Assembly (NCBI GenBank): GCA_028281285.1
Contig: JANQKF010000033.1
Coordinates: 186,001-250,000, forward strand
From: Cyclobacteriaceae bacterium
GTDB lineage: Bacteria > Bacteroidota > Bacteroidia > Cytophagales > Cyclobacteriaceae
Direction of reading: 5' to 3'
DNA: 64,000 nucleotides
The translations under genes were made by a program, and so were the position numbers. This document shows, piece by piece, positions 9,090-17,117 of the stretch; positions within the stretch are counted from its first letter, which is position 1; each line of letters begins with the position of its first letter. The notes beneath the pieces are model-generated. The model was not told the DNA's origin, did no database searches, and was given only the letters and a program-made list of their open reading frames with translations.

Positions 9090-10687
9090 ATGAGGAATCG
9101 ATTACTATCCTGCGTGTTGGGTCTAATGATGATTGGATCATCAGGGCTTACCGCTCAGGATTACAATAATGCGAGCCAATTGGCACAACGACTTCGGTCG
9201 ATAGCCAATGGTTCGAGCTCAGCATCCTTGCAATCCATCACCAAGACGGATGGTGGAAAGGATATATGGATGTTGACCTTAGGCACAGGAGATATAGAAA
9301 ACAAACCGGCAATGGCGGTAGTAGGCGGTGTTGAAGGAAGTCTCCTTTTAGGTGTTGAAATGGCGGTCAGGCTTGCTGAAAATCTACTAGCGAATAATAG
9401 TTCAGCTTTGGACAACACTACATTCTATGTCTTTCCAAATATGAGCCCGGATGCCACAGAGCAATACTTTGCGAGTCTCAAATATGAGCGAAGTGGCAAC
9501 GCCAAAGCCACGGATGACGACCGGGATGGCAGAAATGGAGAGGATCCCTTTGAAGATCTGAATGGAGACGGTTTGATCACTATGATGCGTGTCGAAGATG
9601 CTACGGGTGATTGGATCATGCACCCGGCAGATGATCGTGTAATGATCAAAGCCAATAAAGGAAAAGGAGAGAAGGGAGCATATAAGTACCTAACGGAAGG
9701 CAGAGATAATGACCAGGATGGTAAGTTCAATGAAGATGGGGAAGGGGGAATTCATTTTAATAGGAGTTTGACTTATCAGTTTCCATACTTCAAACCAGGA
9801 GCTGGAGAACATCCTGTTTCAGAGAAAGAAAATCGTGCCCTATTGGATTTGCTGTATGAGAAAACCAACGTTTACGGAATCTTCACATTCGGACCTGGAA
9901 ATATAACAGAGCCGGTGCTACTAAGAGAGTAGTAACCAGTATTCTTCAAAGAGATGCGGGCTTAAATAAATTGGCTTCTGATGCGTACAACAAAACCGTG
10001 GGACTAAAAAATGCCCCTCGATCAGGAGCCCAGGGAGGAGATTTCTTCCAATGGGCCTATTTCCATTTTGGAAGATTGAGCTTTGGAACACCGGGATGGT
10101 GGGTTCCAACTGTGAAGGGAGATTCCACTATGAAGCCTAATAAAGACAAGAATAGGGAGGTCAATTTCTTACGTTGGGCGGCTCAGGAAGGGCTTACCGA
10201 TTATTTTGTCGATTGGACGGAAATCCAACACCCGGACTTCCCAGGGAAGAAAGTTGAAGTTGGAGGGATAGCACCATTTAAAATGATGAATCCTCCGATT
10301 TCCATGATCAATGATGTGGCTACAAAACACACTGAGTTTATTGTAGAACTGGCCGGAATGCAGTCCAACATCCAATTGATCAACTTGAATACAGAAGCGG
10401 TTGGAAGAGGAATGACGAGGATTACGGTTGATTTGTATAATGGAGGAACACTTCCGACTCATTCTCAAATGGGAACACGATCCAAGTGGTTGAAACGAAT
10501 CAAGGTGAGCCTTAAACTTGGAAATGGCCAGGAGGTAGTATCCGGTCGACCGATACAGCTTATCAATTCAGTGGGTGGGGATAGCAGCCAAAAATTGACA
10601 TGGCTGGTGAAAGGAAAGGGAAATCTAACCATTGAGGCAGGAGCCCCACATGTTGGAAATGCGAGCGCAACTGTAAACCTTAACTAA
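9090..10687 (+). pseudogene. Frameshifted, catalytically degenerate M14-family protein
   Basis: Two abutting frames encode the halves of one M14-carboxypeptidase-fold protein: 9090-9932 (signal peptide through ...GPGNITEP) and the continuation, open from about 9911 and ending at 10687. The second half reads AGATKRVVTSILQRDAGLNK when entered one base back, so roughly one base (or 3n+1) is missing between 9893 and 9912; otherwise translation stops at 9930. Compared with the intact paralogue next door, the HxxE zinc motif is replaced (GGVEGSLLLG for GNIHSNEIQG), the third His region reads FTFGPGN, and the catalytic-Glu region reads SFGTPGWW. The intact ancestor was therefore probably non-catalytic. 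Ca-binding-like Asp-rich loops (DDRDGRNGEDPFEDLNGDG) are retained. A sequencing error cannot be excluded. Confidence 0.8.
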
Positions 10688-10695
10688 GAGAACTC

Positions 10696-12435
10696 ATGAA
10701 AAAGTATATCAAATATCTATTCGCTGGTGTCCTTGTAATGGGTTTTACAGTTCCAGCAATTGCACAAAGTGCTGATGAAATATTTAGAGCGGTAGGTTCA
10801 CCACATAATCCAAAGGTTCAGATTTCTTTCAACCGCTATTATACGGCAGAAGGTCATGCCGAATTGACCAAAAAGATAGCGGATGCTTATCCGAATTTGG
10901 TGCGAAGAGTATCGATAGGGAAATCCTACGAGGGACTGGACATGTGGCTGTTGCAAATCACGAATTATGAGAAGGGTGATGCAAATCGCAAACCGGGCTT
11001 CTGGATCGATGGAAACATTCACTCCAATGAAATTCAGGGAGCGGAGATCTCCATTTACACCGCCTGGTATCTCACAGAACAATATGGTCATATCGATTAT
11101 ATCACCGAGATGCTGGATGATCGTATTTTCTATATCATTCCTACGATCAACCCGGATGCACGAAATGATTATATGAAAGAACCAAACACGGGGAGTTCAC
11201 CAAGATCAGGCATGATTGGATTGGATGACGACCGTGACGGGTTGATCGATGAAGATCAGCCTGATGATTTGGACGGTAATGGTTCGATTACACAAATGAG
11301 AAGGAAGAATCCTAATGGTAACTTTATTATTGATCCACAGGATTCAAGAAGAATGATTCAAGTTGGAGTCGATGATGATGTAGCCCCTGGTACCCAACGC
11401 TATGAATTTTTGAGTCAGGAAGGTATTGATAATGATGGTGATGGTCAGATAAATGAAGACCGAATTGGCTACTATGACCCGAACAGGGACTGGGGCTGGA
11501 AATGGCAACCGGATTACATTCAGAGGGGTGCTTACAAATACCCTTTCAGTGTTCCTGAAAACAGAAATGTAGCTGATTTTGTATTGGCTCATCCAAATAT
11601 TGCCGGTGGACAAAGTTATCACAACTCAGGAGGAATGATCCTGCGAGGACCCGGTGCGGAAGAAGATATATCTACCTATAACAGGGCCGATTTAAGAATA
11701 TACGATGCCATCGGCCAGAAGGGCGAGAAAATCATGCCAGGGTATCGCTACTTGACCGTGTACAAAGATCTCTATTCCGTTTTTGGAGGCGAGCTGGACT
11801 GGTTCTATGGAAGTCGTGGAATTTACACGTTCTCTAATGAGATTTTTACTCGTTTCGCCTACTTCAAGAACAATGAAGGAGGGCAAGACCTTTCTTATCG
11901 TGTAGATACCGACCTGTTGTTCGGTGATGCTTTTGAACCTTGGAAGCCATACAATCACCCGACCTATGGCGAAATTGAGATTGGCGGATTCCGTAAGAAC
12001 TTTGGAAGAGCGACTCCTGGTTTTATGTTGGAGGAGGAATTGCACCGAAACATGGCATTTACCCTATACCATGCCTATCAAATGCCTCATTTAAGTATAC
12101 CCGAGGTTAAAGAAAAAGATTTGGGAGGAGGGTTGAGAGAAATTACGGCTATTATCAAGAATGATCGCTTGATGCCTACGCATGCCAGTCAGGATCTTAA
12201 ATTCAAAATTGAACGACCCGATTATGTGTCGATCAGTGGGGTGACGGTTGTGGCAGGAATGATTGTGGACAATGAAGACCGCAATTTCACCAGGGAGCAA
12301 AAGGTAAACCCTCAACAGATAGAATTGAGCAACATCCCTGGCAATTCAGTGGTTAAGGTACGCTGGATTGTGAGTGGGAGAGGTACTCCAAAAATTACTG
12401 TCGACAGTGCAAAAGGAGGAGTAGTCACAAGATAG
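10696..12435 (+). CDS. M14 family zinc carboxypeptidase
   Basis: Secreted metallocarboxypeptidase of 579 residues with signal peptide ending FTVPAIAQ. The zinc motif is intact: NIHSNE gives His109 and Glu112, and SYHNSGG near residue 311 supplies the third ligand. TFSNEIF near 383 is the likely catalytic-Glu region. Two Asp-rich loops (DDDRDGLIDEDQPDDLDG and DNDGDGQINED) resemble calcium-binding inserts seen in Bacteroidota M14 proteins. The C-terminal 120 residues form a beta-sandwich-like tail with no sorting domain, so a periplasmic or general secretory location is likely. It starts 8 bases after the frameshifted paralogue, forming a tandem operon. Confidence 0.92.
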   Translation: MKKYIKYLFAGVLVMGFTVPAIAQSADEIFRAVGSPHNPKVQISFNRYYTAEGHAELTKKIADAYPNLVRRVSIGKSYEGLDMWLLQITNYEKGDANRKPGFWIDGNIHSNEIQGAEISIYTAWYLTEQYGHIDYITEMLDDRIFYIIPTINPDARNDYMKEPNTGSSPRSGMIGLDDDRDGLIDEDQPDDLDGNGSITQMRRKNPNGNFIIDPQDSRRMIQVGVDDDVAPGTQRYEFLSQEGIDNDGDGQINEDRIGYYDPNRDWGWKWQPDYIQRGAYKYPFSVPENRNVADFVLAHPNIAGGQSYHNSGGMILRGPGAEEDISTYNRADLRIYDAIGQKGEKIMPGYRYLTVYKDLYSVFGGELDWFYGSRGIYTFSNEIFTRFAYFKNNEGGQDLSYRVDTDLLFGDAFEPWKPYNHPTYGEIEIGGFRKNFGRATPGFMLEEELHRNMAFTLYHAYQMPHLSIPEVKEKDLGGGLREITAIIKNDRLMPTHASQDLKFKIERPDYVSISGVTVVAGMIVDNEDRNFTREQKVNPQQIELSNIPGNSVVKVRWIVSGRGTPKITVDSAKGGVVTR

Positions 12436-12443
12436 TTTTTCTT

Positions 12444-12550
12444 AACGTCATTCTGAGCGAAGCGAACCTGCCTGCTCTGCCTATGCCGGCAGGGAATCTC
12501 GTTAGCGATTTGGGGACTCTTCAGTCGCGATGCTCCCTCAGAGTGACGTT
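12444..12550. repeat. 107-bp inverted-repeat element (MITE/REP-like)
   Basis: The ends are imperfect inverted repeats: AACGTCATTCTGAGCGA on the left and, read on the other strand, AACGTCACTCTGAGGGA on the right. The interior holds a further palindrome around CTGCCTATGCCGGCAG (12481-12494). It fills the gap between two convergent genes, so it may double as a bidirectional terminator. No transposase is encoded. Confidence 0.65.
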
Positions 12551-12574
12551 TCTTTTTTGGATTTTGCCAGGCAT

Positions 12575-13510
12575 TTATCGTAGCCTGAAAATGATTTGAA
12601 TTGCCATACGGGACTTGACTGCTTGTCCTCGTTGTGTCCCAGGGTTCCAGTTGATTGATTCACGGATAATCCGCAAGGCCTCGGCATCGCAGCCATAGCC
12701 AATTCCACGCACCACTCTGGCATTGGTGACCGAACCATCTTTATCAACAACGAACGACAAAAACACACGGCCCTGAACCCCCTTTCTTCTTGCCTGCTTC
12801 GGATACTTTAACGACTTCTTTAAGTATTTCGTCCAACCCTTATAGTCTCCAGGATAAGAAGGGGTTTTTTCAACAATATCATACTTGAATTCATTACCTT
12901 CTTTGTCATAGCTTATTCCTGAGATGAATTCTCCGTTTTCCTGATAAGTTTCGCGATAATAGAGCGTATCGTTACGATGCCCGGTCCAATCACCCGTTCG
13001 CAATCCATTGGTATAGTTGCCTTCTTCCCAAATTTCAGGGAATTCGTACTCCGATCCGGAATAGTAGCCATCGCCACCTTCCACCTGTACTTTTCCCAGG
13101 GAATCCCAGGCATGAATCATCTTTTCCTCACGGAAATTTGGTTCAGAGTGAAAGTCAGTCACCTTCTTTTTTTGACCATTTTCGTACCAGGTTTCGATTC
13201 TTCCGGAAACGTAATCATTGTCGAAATAACCACGCTCTCTTTGTTGCCCATTTTTGTAAAAAAGAATGTATGGCCCATTTCGCTTATCACTTGCATATAA
13301 GATTTCTCCGTATTTTGTTCCGTCCATGTAGTAGAGCATTGAGACTCCATCGCGCCTTTTTTCACCAATGATTTCGTAATACTCCGCTTGATCTTTTTGC
13401 GTTGAATCGAGCCAAACACCGAGCTTGTTGAAATAAGTGGTATCATTTGCCTGTCCGTAGGCATTCAGATTGAACCAAACGATACCGAAGAATAGAAAGA
13501 AAGCTTTCAT
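12575..13510 (-). CDS. TonB C-terminal domain protein with MORN/YwqK-like repeats
   Basis: Exported 311-residue protein with signal peptide MKAFFLFFGIVWFNLNAYGQ. Residues about 40-200 contain repeats of the MORN/YwqK-antitoxin type (GTKYGEILYASDKRNGPY, FYKNGQQRERGYFDND, WYENGQKKKVTDF, EEGNYTNGLRTGDW). The last 75 residues are a TonB C-terminal domain (VQGRVFLSFVVDKDGSV ... GCDAEALRIIRESINWNPG). Unlike true TonB it has no separate membrane anchor or Pro-rich linker, so energy transduction is doubtful. It follows its paralogue by one base and is presumably translated with it. The function is unknown. Confidence 0.85.
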   Translation of the reverse strand: MKAFFLFFGIVWFNLNAYGQANDTTYFNKLGVWLDSTQKDQAEYYEIIGEKRRDGVSMLYYMDGTKYGEILYASDKRNGPYILFYKNGQQRERGYFDNDYVSGRIETWYENGQKKKVTDFHSEPNFREEKMIHAWDSLGKVQVEGGDGYYSGSEYEFPEIWEEGNYTNGLRTGDWTGHRNDTLYYRETYQENGEFISGISYDKEGNEFKYDIVEKTPSYPGDYKGWTKYLKKSLKYPKQARRKGVQGRVFLSFVVDKDGSVTNARVVRGIGYGCDAEALRIIRESINWNPGTQRGQAVKSRMAIQIIFRLR

Positions 13511-13511
13511 T

Positions 13512-14234
13512 TTAGAACATCAATGAATTGAAAGTCACCGAAAATACTCGAATGGAATTTACTAGTCGACCATTTATCTTGCCAGGTTGCCAATCTCCCC
13601 CGGCCTTGATGACACGGATGGCTTCATCAGAAAGTGAAGAATGTGGTGACCTAACGGTTTCGAAGTTCATTAAACTCCCATCCTTCATAACATAGAACTG
13701 TATGAGTACTTTGCCTTTCTTTTTAGCCTTGGTGGCTTCTCGTGGGAACCGAAGGTTTTTCTTTACATGCTCGTTCCAGGCCTTGCGGCCTCCCTTGAAT
13801 TGAGCAGGTTCATGCACATTATAGTAGATTTTGTTCTCAATAGAATTGAGATTTATTTCTCTCAGTAAAGCTCCTTTTAAGTCATAGACTTCCATGCCAA
13901 TTACATCACCTTTAAGGTCTACTAATGACCATGTTCCCGCCTTTTGATTATTGAGATATTGCCCTTTGAGCATGAGTGATTTCTCTTCATTGAAAATACG
14001 ATAGGGGCCTTCGATTTTCCCCTTTATGTAGGAAGTCTTCTCAATCAACTTATTGGATAAGTCAAATTTGGATATCGTGCCGGTAAACTTCCGACCAACG
14101 CCTTCATTAACCACATAATAAGTGGCTACGTTCTTGTCTACGGGTTCATTGTTGCTGTTGATATAGGCTGTATCCACTTTTTGGGCGACTGCAAGGGAGG
14201 GAGGGAAGAGTATAATTATGAGAAAACGGTACAT
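13512..14234 (-). CDS. TonB C-terminal domain protein, shorter paralogue
   Basis: Exported 240-residue protein (signal MYRFLIIILFPPSLAVAQ) built like its neighbour. A central region with MORN/YwqK-type repeats (FTGTISKFDLSNKLIEKTSY, IKGKIEGPYRIFNEEKS, LKGQYLNNQKAGTWSL) precedes a C-terminal TonB-like domain (KKKGKVLIQFYVMKDGSLMN ... LSDEAIRVIKAGGDWQPG). It is upstream in the two-gene operon and 126 bases downstream of the LytTR regulator, so co-regulation with that system is possible. No membrane anchor beyond the signal peptide. Confidence 0.85.
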   Translation of the reverse strand: MYRFLIIILFPPSLAVAQKVDTAYINSNNEPVDKNVATYYVVNEGVGRKFTGTISKFDLSNKLIEKTSYIKGKIEGPYRIFNEEKSLMLKGQYLNNQKAGTWSLVDLKGDVIGMEVYDLKGALLREINLNSIENKIYYNVHEPAQFKGGRKAWNEHVKKNLRFPREATKAKKKGKVLIQFYVMKDGSLMNFETVRSPHSSLSDEAIRVIKAGGDWQPGKINGRLVNSIRVFSVTFNSLMF

Positions 14235-14360
14235 GATACTGAATTGAAAATTTAAATCTATTGAGTTAGTACTGTTCTAACAAGAAAGGTCACTCTATTT
14301 CAAACAATAAATTCTGGGTAGTCATTGATATTTTCAAACAAGACCGGAATCAATGAAGAA

Positions 14361-15023
14361 TTACTGCAAACCGTCTAAATTGTCTTTGTAGCTTCTGGAG
14401 ATGGGAATTTGATGGGTCAATAAGGTAAGGTATGAAGAGGTCTTCTTGTCGATATAGTGCTTGTTCACCAGGTAGGAGCGATGTACACGAACAAATGACT
14501 CTGGTAGTTCAGATTCAATGTCCTTCAAAAGCTTACGTTGAACGATGGTCTCGGTCTCAGTATAAATCTCAACATAGGCACCATCCGATTTGATAAAAAC
14601 AATATCATGAGGGCTAATCATGAGTACGCCATGCCTGGTATTTACTTTCAACCGTTTTGGAAGTTGATAAGCCACAATTTCCAAAGCGGCAATGACATCG
14701 TTCGTTTGAAAGGGCTTAGAGATGTAGGCAGCGGGCTGCAATTTAGCCGCATGTTTAAGTGTTTCAGCATCCTTATTTGCGGTAATAAATGCAAAGGGCT
14801 TTTTCCGCTTTTTTACCTCGGCAGCGATTGATATGCCCGTAATCTCTCCTGACAAGAAGATATCCAATAAGGCGATGTCAAAATCCCAATCTGTATTGGT
14901 CATAAATTCCTCACCGCTGTGATATTCGCCTGTTACCTCAAAACCTTGCTCTTCGACAAGAATGGTGAGGTGCTCGGCTACAAAAAACTCGTCTTCAACA
15001 ATTACGACCTTACCCCTGGACAT
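14361..15023 (-). CDS. LytTR-family response regulator
   Basis: Cytoplasmic response regulator of 220 residues. The N-terminal receiver domain has VIVEDEFFVAEHL and the phosphoacceptor segment DIALLDIFLSGE (central Asp); Lys of YISKPFQ is also conserved. The C-terminal LytTR DNA-binding domain contains IVFIKSDGAYVEIYTE and FVRVHRSYLVN. The start overlaps the kinase gene by 14 bases, so the pair is translationally coupled. LytTR regulators bind spaced direct repeats, and such repeats occur upstream of the divergent adhesin gene; that link is an inference. Confidence 0.95.
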   Translation of the reverse strand: MSRGKVVIVEDEFFVAEHLTILVEEQGFEVTGEYHSGEEFMTNTDWDFDIALLDIFLSGEITGISIAAEVKKRKKPFAFITANKDAETLKHAAKLQPAAYISKPFQTNDVIAALEIVAYQLPKRLKVNTRHGVLMISPHDIVFIKSDGAYVEIYTETETIVQRKLLKDIESELPESFVRVHRSYLVNKHYIDKKTSSYLTLLTHQIPISRSYKDNLDGLQ

Positions 15024-16638
15024 TGAATATAAATTTATAAGCCCCGGAATCAGGGTTGAAGTGGTAATTACTGCCTCCGATACGCTTCACCAATCGTTCG
15101 ATTAATTGTGTGCCAGTACCCTTTTTATAATTCGGGTCCCAGGCCGAATTGTCTTCATACTGGAACTCATAGCCGGTTTCGTTCTTGGCAACTTCAAGAT
15201 TCACATTTTTAAGGCTTTGCTTATTGTGTTCCAAGGTATTGGTCAGCATTTCATTTAAAATCAGTCCAAAATACACAATTCGCTCGCTTCGGATATTCAC
15301 CTCATCAAAGCGATTATTTACCTCAAGCTCACCTGATGCCATCTCGGTGGTTAGTTTAATAATCTTTTCAAAATAGGTGCTCAGGCTAACATATTCATTG
15401 TGCGTGTCCATGGTGAGGTGCTTGTGCAGCAAACTCACTGTATGGATTTTCCCTGACATTCGTTTGAGCGTTCGTTTGTTACTGGGGTCAACGTCTCTAC
15501 TTGCAATTTCCAGCATTGAGATTACCGTCTGCAGATTGTTTTTAATGCGATGATTGCTTTCCACCATTAACATTTGATACTTGTCATTAGCCACTTTTAG
15601 CTGGCCGTTGATTTTTCGCATCTCTTTTTTGAGCTGTCTTTCTCTGTAGAAAAGAAAAGCAACACTAAAAATGGCTAAGGCTAAAACGGTTAATATGGTG
15701 AAGAGTGTTCGGTTACGATTTTCTTCAATTTCTAGCGCCAAGGCCGCAGCATCGGCTTCTTGCTGAAACCTCAGGGTTTCCTGTTGTACCCTAAAATTAT
15801 CCATTTCCGTACTGCTGATTTGATTTTTCCACATTAGCAAGCTCTCATACCTTTTGGCCTGCCATTTAAAATGGCTGAAGCTGTCTTTCTTTGCAAGTAG
15901 GTAGTAGTCGGCCATGAACCCGTACACCTCTGACTTAGGTGCATGCCATTCCTTTCCTTCAAACTCATGCAGAAGTAATGAAATAATAGAATCTGTCTTG
16001 CCAATATTATTTAAATGATTTCCATAAATCACCATGGCTTTTGTCATCGCTCCGATATAATTCAATGTGTCATTCAGTTCAAGGAAAATATCGGCAGCCT
16101 CCAGATGATAGGAGAGCGCTTCACCAGGGGGGGCTTTCTTGTCGAGGGAGTACCCCTTTTGATTTTTAAGAAGCGCCTCTTCAGACCTAAAATCATTGCG
16201 CTCTGCAAGGGTGATTGCAGAATCTAAAAGGCTTTGGATCGTTGCTTTCCTCTTTTCGTCTGAGTAGAAATTTCCTTCAAAAATAAGGGCAACAGAGCGG
16301 TCTAACAGCCTCACATGTTGAAGTGGGTATTTAGTACTGTTCTCAATATTTTGAAGCACTCTAAGTCCACCTTCGAATTCCTGAGTTTTCCGCATGACCT
16401 CTGCCAGGTCAATTTGCACCATGATGGCCTGCTCTTCCAGACCGTTCTCATTCGCAAATTTGACGGCTTCGTCAATGGCCTCTATACTCTCTGCGTAGAG
16501 ACCAACCCTGCTCAATTCAAGAGATTTTGCACGGAGTGCTTCAAAACTGGTCGGAGAAACTGATTCTTCTTGACCATAGCAGGTAACGGATAGAAAAACT
16601 CCTGAAATCAGGTAAACAATATTCCTTAATGAGTGCAA
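15010..16638 (-). CDS. TPR sensor histidine kinase (HisKA_2 type)
   Basis: Membrane sensor kinase of 542 residues. A signal peptide (ending VTCYGQ) leads into a periplasmic region of TPR-like helices (residues about 30-290), a coiled segment, and one membrane helix (LFTILTVLALAIFSVAFLFY, about 315-335). The cytoplasmic part has the HisKA_2 phosphoacceptor HRIKNNLQTVISMLEI and an HATPase domain with LILNEMLTNTLEHN and GTGTQLIERLVKR. This is the usual Bacteroidota partner of a LytTR regulator, encoded immediately downstream. The signal sensed is unknown. Transcription diverges from the giant adhesin gene. Confidence 0.93.
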   Translation of the reverse strand: MHSLRNIVYLISGVFLSVTCYGQEESVSPTSFEALRAKSLELSRVGLYAESIEAIDEAVKFANENGLEEQAIMVQIDLAEVMRKTQEFEGGLRVLQNIENSTKYPLQHVRLLDRSVALIFEGNFYSDEKRKATIQSLLDSAITLAERNDFRSEEALLKNQKGYSLDKKAPPGEALSYHLEAADIFLELNDTLNYIGAMTKAMVIYGNHLNNIGKTDSIISLLLHEFEGKEWHAPKSEVYGFMADYYLLAKKDSFSHFKWQAKRYESLLMWKNQISSTEMDNFRVQQETLRFQQEADAAALALEIEENRNRTLFTILTVLALAIFSVAFLFYRERQLKKEMRKINGQLKVANDKYQMLMVESNHRIKNNLQTVISMLEIASRDVDPSNKRTLKRMSGKIHTVSLLHKHLTMDTHNEYVSLSTYFEKIIKLTTEMASGELEVNNRFDEVNIRSERIVYFGLILNEMLTNTLEHNKQSLKNVNLEVAKNETGYEFQYEDNSAWDPNYKKGTGTQLIERLVKRIGGSNYHFNPDSGAYKFIFNVQG

Positions 16639-17117
16639 GGTCGATTCTAAAATGTTTTTGAGGTCTTTGGCCCAATAATATAGTGAAACGTGGTATAGGG
16701 TGGTTAGTTTTTTTCTTCGTTGAAAAAGGTACTGTACAAATTTGACGTATTAGACCTGAAAATAGGTAAATATACTTGAACCCTATCTGTAGGTGTTTAT
16801 ACTCACAAATTTGTTGTTCATGACAAATATTGGTTGCTCATGACAATTAATTCTATCGCCCACAATATCAACTTACCTTATATCTAGGTGTAAACCTGCC
16901 AAAACAACCATGTGTATGAATATTGAATCACAAGCAGTGGGCACAAAGGCCATTTTTAGATCTCTATCTAAGGCTCACTTTTCGTCCTTGACTTTTTCGG
17001 TTTCGTCAACTGGTTCTTCTGGCTCGTCAACTTTATTTCAGCATCGCTTAAGTCAATAATATCTTTCAATGCACTTGGTAATTGTTGTGCAAAGTTGACA
17101 AACATCTTCGACCAAAC
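16639..17117. other. 480-bp divergent intergenic region (kinase / giant adhesin)
   Basis: It contains the paired 13-bp direct repeats described separately, and two copies of a looser motif around AGGTGT (CTATCTGTAGGTGTTTA at 16783-16799 and TATATCTAGGTGTAAA at 16879-16894) that flank them. A -7-like TATCTTTC (one mismatch) lies at 17060-17067 before the adhesin. On the minus strand 16968-17105 is open for 45 codons (MFVNFAQQLPSALKDIIDLS...). I could not assign this frame; it may be a gene remnant. Confidence 0.5.
16814..16846. promoter_or_regulatory. Direct repeats TTGYTCATGACAA, 20-bp period
   Basis: TTGTTCATGACAA (16814-16826) and TTGCTCATGACAA (16834-16846) differ at one base and start exactly 20 bases apart, close to two helical turns. 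Such phasing suggests a dimeric regulator binding one face of the DNA. LytTR-family proteins bind direct repeats about two turns apart, and one is encoded by the adjacent divergent operon. The assignment is inferred. Confidence 0.5.
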
